Counted from the stretch's first letter, positions 14,555 through 23,123 are shown. The stretch is 26,096 nucleotides of DNA from Bacillota bacterium (GCA_003343805.1 QAKM01000052.1:1-26096); one strand, 5' to 3'. Notes: generated from the letters alone by a model not told the origin. Numbers and translations are program-made.

Positions 14555-15501
14555 TGCACGAACTTGTTCTCTGTCTTTTGCTCGGCTTTGCGCTCTCGCT
14601 CCCGCTGTGTGCGGCGGAGATCCCGCTTCTGAGGCGGGCGGGCGCGGGGCAGAATATCCTTTGTTATGTCAAAGAGCACGCGAAGAAGGGGGGAACGCCC
14701 ACGATGGGCGGGCTGGGCTTCACGCTCGCCGCGGCGGGTGCGGCGCTCGTCCTCTTCCGCGGGGACGGCCGCTTCTTTGCCGCCCTCGCGGTGGGCGGGG
14801 GGTATCTCCTCGTCGGCCTTCTCGACGACCTCATGAAAAAGCACCGGAAGGACAACCTCGGCCTCCGTCCCTATCAGAAGATCTGTTTTCAGCTTGCCGT
14901 CGCCCTCATTGCGGCGTTCTACTGCCTGTATGCGGGCCTCACGCGGGTGTATCTTCCCTTCTCCACGCGCACGGCCGATCTCTCCTTCGGCATCGTGCCG
15001 CTCGGGGTCCTCGTCTTTCTCGCGACGGTGAACAGCGTCAATCTGACGGACGGGCTGGACGGGCTCGCGGGCTCCGTCTCGGCGGTCTTTTTCCTCTTTC
15101 TGGGTGCATTGCTCGCGCTGCAGGGCTTGGGAGGCGGGCTGGAAGTGCTCTCCTTCTGCCTTGCCGGGGCGCTTGCCGCCTATCTCGTGTTCAACGTTGA
15201 CCGCGCCAGCGTCTTTATGGGGGACACGGGCTCGCTCGCGCTCGGGGGATTCGCGGCGGCGATCACGCTCTTTTCGGGGAACGCGCTTCTTCTGCCCTTT
15301 TTGGGGGCGATGTTCGTTGTATCCAGCATATCCGTCATCCTGCAGGTCATATCCTATAAGGCAAGAAGAAAGCGCATCTTTTTAATGGCGCCCATTCATC
15401 ATCACTTTCAGGAGAAGGGCTATTCGGAGAGCAAGATCGCCTATTGCTATGCCGCCGTCACGGCGCTCATGGGCCTGCTTTTGCTCATTCCCTATCTCTG
15501 A
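14554..15501 (+). CDS. mraY: Phospho-N-acetylmuramoyl-pentapeptide transferase
   Basis: 315 residues, about ten hydrophobic segments. Transfers phospho-MurNAc-pentapeptide to undecaprenyl phosphate, giving lipid I. Seen in order: KKGGTPTMGG, the acidic pair in LVGLLDDLMKKHRKDNLGL, NSVNLTDGLDGLAG, FMGDTGSLALGG (catalytic Asp), and the histidine loop MAPIHHHFQEKG. All key motifs are intact. The ATG at 14554 shares one base with the murE stop (TGATG); GTG at 14551 is an alternative one codon earlier. There is no strong RBS, so translation is probably coupled to murE termination. Confidence 0.97.
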   Translation: MHELVLCLLLGFALSLPLCAAEIPLLRRAGAGQNILCYVKEHAKKGGTPTMGGLGFTLAAAGAALVLFRGDGRFFAALAVGGGYLLVGLLDDLMKKHRKDNLGLRPYQKICFQLAVALIAAFYCLYAGLTRVYLPFSTRTADLSFGIVPLGVLVFLATVNSVNLTDGLDGLAGSVSAVFFLFLGALLALQGLGGGLEVLSFCLAGALAAYLVFNVDRASVFMGDTGSLALGGFAAAITLFSGNALLLPFLGAMFVVSSISVILQVISYKARRKRIFLMAPIHHHFQEKGYSESKIAYCYAAVTALMGLLLLIPYL

Positions 15502-15512
15502 CGGGAGGCATC

Positions 15513-16907
15513 ATGCTGTTTTCCAATCAGACGTTTCTGGTGGCGGGGCTTTCCCGCTCGGGCATTGCCGCGGCGGAGCACCTGCTCCAGCACGGGGCCA
15601 AGGTGTATTGCTTCGACGATGCGGAGGAGGGCGGTGTGCCTGCGGCCAAGCGTGCCCTCTCCGATAAGGGCTGCCGCATCGTGGCGAAAGAGGAGCTCTC
15701 CGCCCGGGCGGAGGAGTGCGGCATCCTCGTCCTAAGCCCGGGCATCCCCATCGATCATCCGCTCCCGCTCCTCTTCCGCCGGCAGAAAAAGCGCGTGATG
15801 GGGGAGATGGAGCTGGGGGCGCTCGCCCTGCGCAGTCCGGCCGTCGCCGTGACGGGGACCAACGGCAAGACGACCACCGTCACAATGCTCGAGGCCGTCT
15901 TTCGGGCGGCGGGGCGGAGGAGCCTCCCCTGCGGGAACATCGGGCTTCCCCTGTGTGCGGCCGTGCGGGATCTCACGGAGGACGCTGCCGCCCTCATCGA
16001 AGTCTCCTCCTTTCAGTTGGAGACGCTCTCCTCCCTGCGCCCGCACGTTGCCGTCATCCTCAACATCGCCGAGGATCATCTCGACCGCCACTACAACATG
16101 GAAAATTACATCTACTTAAAGCGCCGCCTCCTCAAGAACTGCACGGAGAGCGAGTACGCCGTCCTCAACTTCGATGACCGCGTGGTGCGTTCCTTTGCCG
16201 AGCAGACCAAGGCCCATATCGTCTGGTTCTCCCGACAGGAGCGCGTGGACGGCGCGTATTTCGCGGAGGATGCGCTGTACTTCCGGGGCGAGCGGGTGAT
16301 GGGCGCGGAGGAGCTTGCCGTGCAGGGGGAGCACAACCTCGAAAACGCCCTCGCGGCCCTTGCCGCGGCGCGGCTGATGGGGATCGGGAACGAGGCGATC
16401 GTTTCGGCCTTCTCCTCCTTCAAGGGGGTGGCGCACCGCATCGAGCGGGTGTTCGAGGCAAACGGCGTCACCTTCATCGACGACTCCAAGGCGACCAACG
16501 TCGATTCCTGCCGGAAGGCGCTCGCCTCGCTGGATCGGGAGACGGTGCTCATCCTGGGTGGCAAGGACAAGGGGGAGCGCTACGAACCGCTCTTTGCCGC
16601 GATCAAGCGTTCGCGCGTCGTGCACGCGGTGCTGTGCGGCGAGAACGCCTTCCGCCTCATGAACGCGGCGATGGAGGAGGGCTTTACGTCGGTCACGCTC
16701 TGCCGCCCCTTCGATGTCGCCGTGCGCGTCGCCTGCCTCACGGCGCGGCCGGGGCAGAACGTGCTCCTCTCTCCCGCTTCGGCAAGCTACGATGCCTTCC
16801 GCAGCTTTGAGGAGCGCGGGGAACGCTTTGCCTCCCTCGTCCGGCAGTATTCCGCCGAAAGCGACGCGGAAAAGGGAGCTGCATCCGATGACGGGCCGCT
16901 TGGCTGA
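15513..16907 (+). CDS. murD: UDP-N-acetylmuramoyl-L-alanine-D-glutamate ligase
   Basis: 464 residues, typical length. Adds the D-glutamate made by MurI (encoded upstream of mraZ) to UDP-MurNAc-L-Ala. N-terminal Rossmann-like domain with VAGLSRSGIAAAEHL (10-24), P-loop GTNGKTTT starting at 115 with Lys119, EVSSFQLETL, NIAEDHLDRH, the HRIERV and DDSKATN stretch, and LILGGKDKG near the C-terminal domain. ATG at 15513 with GGGAGG four bases before it (a little close); the longer in-frame start at 15444 lies inside mraY. The 3' end overlaps ftsW by 20 bp. Confidence 0.96.
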   Translation: MLFSNQTFLVAGLSRSGIAAAEHLLQHGAKVYCFDDAEEGGVPAAKRALSDKGCRIVAKEELSARAEECGILVLSPGIPIDHPLPLLFRRQKKRVMGEMELGALALRSPAVAVTGTNGKTTTVTMLEAVFRAAGRRSLPCGNIGLPLCAAVRDLTEDAAALIEVSSFQLETLSSLRPHVAVILNIAEDHLDRHYNMENYIYLKRRLLKNCTESEYAVLNFDDRVVRSFAEQTKAHIVWFSRQERVDGAYFAEDALYFRGERVMGAEELAVQGEHNLENALAALAAARLMGIGNEAIVSAFSSFKGVAHRIERVFEANGVTFIDDSKATNVDSCRKALASLDRETVLILGGKDKGERYEPLFAAIKRSRVVHAVLCGENAFRLMNAAMEEGFTSVTLCRPFDVAVRVACLTARPGQNVLLSPASASYDAFRSFEERGERFASLVRQYSAESDAEKGAASDDGPLG

Positions 16908-18048
16908 GAGGGGGAGCGCTGTCCGCCCGCGGCGTTTGGATGCGCTGCGCGTCGGGGAGGCGGGGAAGGGGGATCTCCTCTTTGCGGGAGGCGTCGCTGC
17001 GATCGCGGCGCTCGGCGTCCTCTTCGTGTATTCCGCAAGCTGCTATACGGCAGAGCTGCAGTACGGGGACGAGTTTTACTTCCTCAAAAAGCAGCTCCTG
17101 GGGTTTGTCCTGGGGCTTGCCGCCCTTGTCCTCATCTCCCGCATCGACCTTTCGCGCCGCACGAAGCTCGGCGTTCCCGCGCTCATCGCGGCGCTCGTTC
17201 TGCTCGCCGCCGTGTTTATCCCCGGTCTCGGCAAGACGAGCTACGGCGCCACCCGCTGGCTGGGGCTGGGACCCGTCACGATCCAGCCCTCCGAACTTGC
17301 CAAGTTCTCCTTCGTGCTCTTTGCGGCGGGACACTTTGCGCGCGATCCCGCCCGTCCGCGCACCTTCCCCGGCATCCTGCCCGTCCTGGGGGCGGGCGTC
17401 TCGCTCTCGGTGCTCATCCTGCTGGAGCCCAACCTCTCGGTGACGATGGTCATGGGGGCGCTCATGCTGGGGATGCTCTTTCTTGCGGGGATGCCCTTAA
17501 AGCGGCTCGCGCTCCTCGTCCTGCCCGTCCTTGCGGCGCTGCCTCTCCTCATCCTGGCAGAGCCCTATCGCCTGCGCCGCCTCACCGCCTTCCTCGACCC
17601 GTGGTCGTCGCCGCAGGACGAGGGCTATCAGCTCATCCAATCGCTGTATGCGCTTGCGAACGGCAATCTCTTCGGGGTCGGGCTGTTCCGATCGCGGCAG
17701 AAGTACCGCTTCCTGCCCTTTGCGGAGAGCGACTTCATCCTCTCGGTCATCGCCGAAGAGACGGGCTTTTTCGGCGTCGTTTGTCTGTTTGCGCTCATCG
17801 GCTTTGTCGTCTGGAGGGGGTTCCGCATCGCCGCGCGTGCCCGCACCTTCTATGAATATCTCCTCGTCTCGGGCATCGTGTTCGCCTTTGCGGTGCAGGC
17901 GGCGCTCAATGCGCTCGTCGTCAGCGGCTGCGTGCCTCCCACGGGGCTGCCCCTTCCGCTCGTGAGTGCGGGCAACACCTCGCTCATCGTCACGATGGCG
18001 GGCATGGGTGTGGTCTTTGGCGTGTCACGGCGGAGCGGCAGGGCATAA
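16888..18048 (+). CDS. ftsW: SEDS-family peptidoglycan glycosyltransferase FtsW
   Basis: 386 residues with about ten membrane segments. Polymerises lipid II into septal glycan strands, activated by the FtsL-FtsQ complex and paired with the class B PBP encoded upstream. Seen: VYSASCYTAELQYGDEFYFLKKQ near the first segments, ATRWLGLGPVTIQPSELAKF (the W-x-x-x-G-x-x-x-x-Q-P-S-E family stretch), LEPNLSVTMV, FLDPWSSPQDEGYQLIQS, and PPTGLPLPLVSAGNTSLI. In the last motif the common GGxS is GNTS, a small departure. ATG at 16888 with GGGAG ten bases upstream; translation starts before murD ends. murG, which usually follows, is not present. SpoVE, a sporulation homologue, would look the same here. Confidence 0.93.
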   Translation: MTGRLAERGSAVRPRRLDALRVGEAGKGDLLFAGGVAAIAALGVLFVYSASCYTAELQYGDEFYFLKKQLLGFVLGLAALVLISRIDLSRRTKLGVPALIAALVLLAAVFIPGLGKTSYGATRWLGLGPVTIQPSELAKFSFVLFAAGHFARDPARPRTFPGILPVLGAGVSLSVLILLEPNLSVTMVMGALMLGMLFLAGMPLKRLALLVLPVLAALPLLILAEPYRLRRLTAFLDPWSSPQDEGYQLIQSLYALANGNLFGVGLFRSRQKYRFLPFAESDFILSVIAEETGFFGVVCLFALIGFVVWRGFRIAARARTFYEYLLVSGIVFAFAVQAALNALVVSGCVPPTGLPLPLVSAGNTSLIVTMAGMGVVFGVSRRSGRA

Positions 18049-18070
18049 GATGGTAGTACGGAACGCGGGG

Positions 18071-18104
18071 CGTCCCCTTCATTCGGGGCGGCGCTTCGCT
18101 TTTT
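18071..18104 (+). promoter_or_regulatory. Weak hairpin plus T5 in the ftsW-murA gap
   Basis: CCCC (18074-18077) pairs with GGGG (18085-18088), with two more G-C pairs across a bulge. TTTTT follows at 18100-18104. The gap of 83 bp is the longest between genes from ftsI to ftsQ. It could be a partial attenuator. The stem is too short and too far from the T run for a confident terminator. Confidence 0.3.
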
Positions 18105-18131
18105 CGCCATCTCGAATACGGGGAGAGAACT

Positions 18132-19388
18132 ATGGACAAATTACTCATTTCGGGCGGCAGGCGGCTTGCGGGAAGCGTTCCGGTCTCGGCAGCCAAAAAC
18201 GCCGTGCTGCCGCTGTTTGCCGCCTCCGTGCTCACCGAGCAGCCCGTCACCATCCGCGGCGTCCCTGCCATATCGGACGCCCTCTGCATGGCACAGATCC
18301 TGCGGGAGCTGGGTGCGGAGGTCACTTTCACGGGCGGAGATGTCACCATCGACAGCGCCTCTTCCCGTTCGCACGAGATCCCGCCCTCCCTCACACGGGA
18401 GCTTCGATCCTCCGTCTTTATGCTGGGCTCGCTCCTGACGCGCTTCCGCCGTGCGCTCATCGCCTATCCCGGGGGATGCGACATCGGCTTAAGGCCCATC
18501 GATATGCACCTTGCGGCGCTGCGGCGGCTGGGGGTGGAGATCGACGAACACGACGGCTACATCTTCTGCAAGTGCGACCGGCTGCGGGGCGCGGATCTCT
18601 CCCTCGACTTCCCCAGCGTGGGGGCGACGGAGAACGTGCTGCTCGCGGCCGTCCGGGCGGAGGGGAGGACGATGCTGCGCGGGGCGGCGCGCGAGCCCGA
18701 GATCGTCGATCTTCAGAACTTCCTCAATGCGATGGGGGCGAAGATCGCGGGGGCGGGCACGGACGTCATCGTCATCGAGGGGGTAAAGTCGCTGCACGGC
18801 GTCACCTATACCCCCATGAAGGACCGCATCGAAGCGGGGACCTACCTCATCGCGGCCGCCGTCTGCGGCGGGGAGATCGAGACGGAGGGCGTTGCACCCG
18901 AGAATATCGGGCTGCTTTTACATAAATTGCGCGAAAACGGTTGCAAGATCGGGGCAAAAAATGATAAAATAAGGTTGGAAAGTACGGGAAAACTCCGATG
19001 CAACCGCCGCATCGAGACGATGCCCTTCCCGGGATTCCCCACCGATCTGCAGGCGCAGATCGCCGCCCTCAACAGCGGGGCGGAGGGGTGCGCGCTCATC
19101 GTGGAGAACTTGTTCGAGACGCGCTTCAAATATGTGCCGGAGCTCATCAAGATGGGCGCGGACATCGAAGTGAAGGGGAGGACGGCGTTCATCCGCGGGG
19201 CGGGGCGCCTGCACGGAGCGACGCTGCTCGCGGGCGATCTTCGCGGGGCGGCCGCGCTCGTCGTGGCGGCGCTCGGCGCGGAGGGAACGAGCGAAGTCCT
19301 CGATCTTTCCCATCTCGACCGCGGCTACGAAGACCTGCCGCACAAACTCAGAAAGCTCGGGGCGGACATCAAGCGCGTGCGCGTTTAG
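18132..19388 (+). CDS. murA: UDP-N-acetylglucosamine 1-carboxyvinyltransferase
   Basis: 418 residues, standard length. First committed step of peptidoglycan synthesis: transfers enolpyruvate from PEP to UDP-GlcNAc. Lys22-Asn23 in SAAKNAVLPL, the catalytic loop PGGCDIGLRPID with Cys116 (the fosfomycin target), EIVDLQNFLNAMGAKI, FPTDLQAQ, and HLDRGYEDL are all in place. Cys rather than Asp in the loop predicts fosfomycin sensitivity at the enzyme level. ATG at 18132 with GGGGAGA six bases before it. Bacillota often have two murA paralogues; whether another exists cannot be told here. Confidence 0.97.
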   Translation: MDKLLISGGRRLAGSVPVSAAKNAVLPLFAASVLTEQPVTIRGVPAISDALCMAQILRELGAEVTFTGGDVTIDSASSRSHEIPPSLTRELRSSVFMLGSLLTRFRRALIAYPGGCDIGLRPIDMHLAALRRLGVEIDEHDGYIFCKCDRLRGADLSLDFPSVGATENVLLAAVRAEGRTMLRGAAREPEIVDLQNFLNAMGAKIAGAGTDVIVIEGVKSLHGVTYTPMKDRIEAGTYLIAAAVCGGEIETEGVAPENIGLLLHKLRENGCKIGAKNDKIRLESTGKLRCNRRIETMPFPGFPTDLQAQIAALNSGAEGCALIVENLFETRFKYVPELIKMGADIEVKGRTAFIRGAGRLHGATLLAGDLRGAAALVVAALGAEGTSEVLDLSHLDRGYEDLPHKLRKLGADIKRVRV

Positions 19389-19410
19389 CCCCTTCGGCAA
19401 GGAGATACGA

Positions 19411-20190
19411 ATGAAGAAGAAGGTACTCATCCTCACGGGCGTCGCCGGGGCGCTGCTCATCGCGGTCATCGCCGCGGCGCTCAACGCCGTCTTTACGGTG
19501 GCGCGCGTCGAGGTGCATTTTTCCACCTGTTCGCAGCAGGGGGAGACGGAGGCCGTGCTGCTCCAGAACGAGCTCGACAGCGCCTATGTGGGCAAGAGCA
19601 CGACGTTTTTAAAGCTCGAGGACGTGGAGGAGAGCGTGGAGCGCTATCCCGCCTTCCGCGTCGTCTCGGTGGAAAAGCACTTCCCCCGCACGGTGGTCCT
19701 CACCGTGGAGGAGCGGAGGGAGACCTATGCCTTCCGTCGCGGGAACGGGCTCTTTGCCATCCTCGACGAGGAGGGGGTATATCTTTACGACAGCGAGCAG
19801 AACGTCAATCGCCGGGGCGGGGAGAACATCCTGCTCGAGGGGTTCGTCCTGAGCGCGGACAGCGCGGGCAGCACGGTCACGGGCGAGTATGCGGAGGAGC
19901 TCCTTGCAATGGGCCGCGTGTTTACGGGATCGCTCGGCGATGCGCGCGCCAACGTCCTTTCGGTGACGCTCTCCTCTGAGTACGACATGGGCAGCTACTT
20001 CCTGCTGCAGATGCAGGAGGGCGTGACCGTGCAGATCTTCACGCCCGAGACGCATACGGAGGAAAAGGCGCAGGCGGTGCTCGAGAAGTATCTCTCTCTG
20101 AGCGAGACCGAGCGCACCTACGGATTCTTCGACGTCATCGATACGATCGACGGCGGATTCACCGTGAGCAATCACCGCGATTCCCTGTAA
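19411..20190 (+). CDS. ftsQ: Cell division protein FtsQ/DivIB
   Basis: 259 residues. Bitopic protein that with FtsL and FtsB/DivIC regulates the FtsW-PBP synthase. Short basic N-terminus MKKKV, one membrane segment (about 5-27), then a POTRA-like region (about 30-100) with VARVEVHFS, GKSTTFLKLEDVEESVERYPAFRVVSVEKHFPRTVVLTVEER. The beta domain follows (EEGVYLYD, GFVLSADSAG). The PAFRVVSVEKHFPRTVVLTVEER stretch is the most telling. Good RBS AAGGAG six bases before the ATG. Last gene of the operon begun at mraZ: a strong terminator follows. Confidence 0.9.
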   Translation: MKKKVLILTGVAGALLIAVIAAALNAVFTVARVEVHFSTCSQQGETEAVLLQNELDSAYVGKSTTFLKLEDVEESVERYPAFRVVSVEKHFPRTVVLTVEERRETYAFRRGNGLFAILDEEGVYLYDSEQNVNRRGGENILLEGFVLSADSAGSTVTGEYAEELLAMGRVFTGSLGDARANVLSVTLSSEYDMGSYFLLQMQEGVTVQIFTPETHTEEKAQAVLEKYLSLSETERTYGFFDVIDTIDGGFTVSNHRDSL

Positions 20191-20208
20191 AAATCCCCTG
20201 ATTTTACA
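20186..20208 (+). other. Small hairpin across the ftsQ stop
   Basis: TGTAAAAATC and GATTTTACA pair around CCCT with one bulged A, and the stem includes the TAA stop codon of ftsQ. It immediately precedes the terminator. Possibly only 3'-end structure. Confidence 0.4.
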
Positions 20209-20217
20209 CATTGTTCC

Positions 20218-20249
20218 AAAAAGCGCTTCGTGAAAAAGCGCTTTTTTTT
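20218..20249 (+). terminator. Terminator after ftsQ
   Basis: Perfect 11-bp stem AAAAAGCGCTT / AAGCGCTTTTT with a 7-nt loop, and T8 at the end. It separates the mraZ-ftsQ unit from ftsA-ftsZ. Confidence 0.9.
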
Positions 20250-20275
20250 GTGGTCGGAAGGAAATCTCACCACAA
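20248..20275. promoter_or_regulatory. Inverted repeat just upstream of the ftsA promoter
   Basis: TTGTGGT (20248-20254) and ACCACAA (20269-20275) are perfect inverted arms with a 14-bp spacer, ending five bases before the -35. The GTGGTC core is the same as in the mraZ promoter boxes, so a shared regulator is possible, but a single six-base match is weak. Confidence 0.35.
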
Positions 20276-20279
20276 TCTC

Positions 20280-20308
20280 TTGACAATAGGGGCTTGTCTT
20301 GCTATAAT
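20280..20308 (+). promoter_or_regulatory. Consensus promoter of ftsA-ftsZ
   Basis: Perfect TTGACA (20280-20285), 17 bp, perfect TATAAT (20303-20308) with an extended TG one base before the -10. Start near 20315. The leader of about 100 nt contains a GCCCCGC / GCGGGGC hairpin (20347-20353 with 20370-20376) before the RBS at 20403-20410. Confidence 0.92.
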
Positions 20309-20414
20309 TTATACTGTAACGGAATAATATGAGCACCCGCAGCATTGCCCCGCGCGAACGGGACGGAAGGCGGGGCTCGGTTGTTCTTACAGAATACTGC
20401 AAGAGGAAGGCGCA

Positions 20415-21566
20415 ATGGCGGGCAAGAGCATTGCTGTGCTGGATATCCGCTCTTCGGAAGTTGCCGTATTTGTCGGCGAGAGGGGCGTGAACCACACATT
20501 CGTCTTTAAGGCGAGCAAAACGGAATCGTACGGCGGCTATCAGGACGGAGAGTTTTACGACGTCTCCGATCTGTCGCAGGCGGTGCTCCGGGCGCTCGAC
20601 GCCGTCCAGCAGGTCTGCGGAGAAAAGATCCGTTCCCTCTATGTGGGCGTTCCCGGAGAGTTTACCAAAGTGGAGCCCCGCGAGCAGGACCTCGGCTTTC
20701 CCAAGAAGCTCAAGATCGGCGCCAAGGAGATCGATCAGCTCTACTCGATGGGGCGGAAAAATCTCGACGGCTGGCGCTTCATCCGCGTGACGAGCATGGT
20801 CTACGTCACGGCGGACAACCGCCGCGTTGCCGATCCCGTGGGACTGTATTCGACGGGCCTTTCGGGCGTCCTCTCCTATTTCTATTGCAGCGATTACTTT
20901 GCATCGACGATCGAGCACATCTTTTCGCGGCTCCATACAGAGCTGCACTTCCTGCCGACGCAGTTCGCGATGGCAGCCTACCTCATCCCGCCCGAAACGC
21001 GCGATGAGTATGCGCTCTTTCTGGATATCGGCTATCTTTCCTCCTCGCTTCTGGTGCTCCTCGGCAACGGGGTATTGGCACAGCGCACCTTCTGGGCGGG
21101 GGAGGGGCAGATCGCCGTGCGCCTCATGAAGCGCTTCTCCCTCCCGTACGAGGTCGCGACGGCGCTTCTGAACCGCGCCAACCTCTATCTCAAGCGCGAG
21201 GCCAAGAACCGTGAGATCACCTACGGCGGCCGAAGCTACGAGATCCCCACCAAGGAGTTCATCGAAGAGGTCAAGGCGGGCCTCGACGATTTGTGCGAGC
21301 TCGTGAGCCGCTTCCTCGAGGAGTGCTCGGGCAAGGAGCTCGACAGTAAGCCTGTCTACGTCTCGGGCGAGGGGTTCTGCGGCATCCGCGGGGCGCTCGA
21401 ACACATGAGCAAGCGCCTGAGCTGCGTGTGCGAGCAGGTCGCGCCCGACCTTCCCTATTATAACAAGCCTTCGATGAGTTCGCGCATTGCGCTCATCGAT
21501 ATGGCGACGGAAGATTCCCGCACGAGCGGATCTTTAAATCGATTTTTGAATATTTTCGGAGGTTAA
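20415..21566 (+). CDS. ftsA: Divergent FtsA-like division protein
   Basis: 383 residues, shorter than typical FtsA (about 420). Its position before ftsZ and the actin-like frame (IAVLDIRSSEVAVFV at 6-20; an internal 90-170 region in the place of the 1C/SHS2 domain; LFLDIGYLSSSLLVL at 201-215; VYVSGEGFCGIRGALEHM at 314-331) identify it as an FtsA relative. The nucleotide-binding signatures are eroded. The second phosphate loop, normally DIGGGTTD, reads DIGYLSSS, and the adenine loop, normally GGGAxLPG, reads SGEGFCGIRG. The C-terminal NRFLNIFGG may be a minimal membrane-touching helix. FtsA normally anchors FtsZ to the membrane; ATP binding may be lost here. ATG start with GAGGAAGG close upstream; ftsZ follows after 7 bp. 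Confidence 0.8.
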   Translation: MAGKSIAVLDIRSSEVAVFVGERGVNHTFVFKASKTESYGGYQDGEFYDVSDLSQAVLRALDAVQQVCGEKIRSLYVGVPGEFTKVEPREQDLGFPKKLKIGAKEIDQLYSMGRKNLDGWRFIRVTSMVYVTADNRRVADPVGLYSTGLSGVLSYFYCSDYFASTIEHIFSRLHTELHFLPTQFAMAAYLIPPETRDEYALFLDIGYLSSSLLVLLGNGVLAQRTFWAGEGQIAVRLMKRFSLPYEVATALLNRANLYLKREAKNREITYGGRSYEIPTKEFIEEVKAGLDDLCELVSRFLEECSGKELDSKPVYVSGEGFCGIRGALEHMSKRLSCVCEQVAPDLPYYNKPSMSSRIALIDMATEDSRTSGSLNRFLNIFGG

Positions 21567-21573
21567 GCAACTT

Positions 21574-23106
21574 ATGTATAACGACAATATCCCCTTCGTG
21601 GGGAGAGATAATCTGCCGGAACGCCAGCCTCAGTCCATGCCTCCCGTCGAGCCGGAGCTCAGCGGACGGGCGCGCATCAAGGTCATCGGCGTGGGCGGTG
21701 CGGGCAACAACGCCGTCAACCGCATGATCGATGCCGGCATCTCGAGTGCAGAATATATTGCCGTGAATACGGATGCGCAGATCCTCTCTTGCAGCAAGGC
21801 AAAGACCAAGATCCAGATCGGCGCACACCTTACCAAGGGCCTCGGCGCGGGTGCCGATCCCGAGATCGGCCGTGCGGCAGCCGAGGAGAGCAAGGAAGAG
21901 CTCGTCAAGGCGGTGGAAAAGACCGACCTTCTCTTCATCACCGCGGGCATGGGCGGCGGCACGGGTACGGGCGCCGCACCCGTCATCGCCAAGATCGCCA
22001 AGGATATGAAGATCCTCACCGTGGCGGTCGTCACCGAGCCCTTCTCCTTTGAAGGCAAGCGCCGTATGGACAATACGATGAAGGGCATCGATAACCTTCG
22101 CAAGTACGTCGATACGCTCATCATCATCCCCAACGAAAAGATCGGGGACGTCGTTCCCCGCAATGCTCCGATGGCGGAGGCGCTCCGCGTCGCGGACGAG
22201 GTCTTAAAGCAGGGTATCCGCGGCATTGCCGACCTCATCGTGACGCCCGCCCTCATCAACCTCGACTTTGCGGACGTCAAGACCATCCTGAAGGACCGCG
22301 GCCTCGCGCACATGGGCGTGGGCGTTGCCAAGGGCGAGAACCGCATCATGGAGGCGGTGCGCCTTGCCGTCAACTGCCCGCTGCTTGAGACGACCATCGA
22401 GGGCGCCACGGGCGTCATCCTCAATGTCGTCGGCGGCAACGACCTCACCTTCGACGAGGTCAAGACGGCGGCCAATCTCATCCACGGCGTCGTGGACTAT
22501 TCCGCAAACATCATCTTCGGTGCGTGCATCGACGAGAACATCAGTGACGAGGTGGAAGTCACCGTCATTGCGACGGGCTTCCCCGCAGCGGGGAGGGAGA
22601 GCACCAATCAGCTCTCTTCGCGTGCGCCTGCCTATCAGCAGCAGCGCCCCGCGGCGCCCCGTCCTCCCATGCCCCAGCAGCCGCAGGCGCGTGCGCCGCA
22701 GCAGCCCCAGCAGGCTTCTTCCCGCCCGCTTGCCGCGTTCTCCGCGCAGCAGGCACAGCAGCAGAGCCAGCAGGGCTATGCCCCCCGCCCTGCGCAGCCC
22801 GGCACCTACTACGGCAACCCGCCTCAGCCCCCGCAGACGCCCCGCGGCGCCTTCTACGGGAATGAGCCCCGTCAGCCGCAGAATGCGTACTACGGCACGC
22901 AGCCGCAGCCGCAGCAGACGCTCTATGACGGCCCCAATGCCGCTGCAGCGCCCTATCCCCAGAACGGGGCGGCGTATGCAGACCCCCGTGCGGCACAGCG
23001 TCCCGCTCCCGCACCGCAGGCTCCCGAGGACGATTACACGCCCGAAAGCCCGCAGGATCAGAAGCTGCCTCCCTTCGTGCAGAGGCTGCTCGGCAAGAAA
23101 AAGTAA
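21574..23106 (+). CDS. ftsZ: Cell division GTPase FtsZ with extended C-terminal linker
   Basis: 510 residues, against about 380 for Bacillus FtsZ. Tubulin-like GTPase forming the Z ring. Seen: [14 protein letters not shown] (38-51), the tubulin signature GGGTGTG (127-133), [11 protein letters not shown], and the T7 loop NLDFADV (229-235) that completes the neighbour's active site. The globular part ends near 345. Residues 346-493 are a linker rich in Gln, Pro, Ala and Tyr, with units such as [11 protein letters not shown] and [11 protein letters not shown]. The last 17 residues, [17 protein letters not shown], are the conserved peptide that binds FtsA and other partners, with a basic end. RBS GGAGG at 21558-21562, inside the end of ftsA. 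Confidence 0.98.
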   Translation: MYNDNIPFVGRDNLPERQPQSMPPVEPELSGRARIKVIGVGGAGNNAVNRMIDAGISSAEYIAVNTDAQILSCSKAKTKIQIGAHLTKGLGAGADPEIGRAAAEESKEELVKAVEKTDLLFITAGMGGGTGTGAAPVIAKIAKDMKILTVAVVTEPFSFEGKRRMDNTMKGIDNLRKYVDTLIIIPNEKIGDVVPRNAPMAEALRVADEVLKQGIRGIADLIVTPALINLDFADVKTILKDRGLAHMGVGVAKGENRIMEAVRLAVNCPLLETTIEGATGVILNVVGGNDLTFDEVKTAANLIHGVVDYSANIIFGACIDENISDEVEVTVIATGFPAAGRESTNQLSSRAPAYQQQRPAAPRPPMPQQPQARAPQQPQQASSRPLAAFSAQQAQQQSQQGYAPRPAQPGTYYGNPPQPPQTPRGAFYGNEPRQPQNAYYGTQPQPQQTLYDGPNAAAAPYPQNGAAYADPRAAQRPAPAPQAPEDDYTPESPQDQKLPPFVQRLLGKKK

Positions 23107-23123
23107 ACGGTTCCATTGGATCG

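Noticed and set aside
20329..20490. Short upstream open frame in the ftsA leader
   Set aside because: No ribosome binding site, very close to the predicted transcript start, and it overlaps ftsA out of frame.
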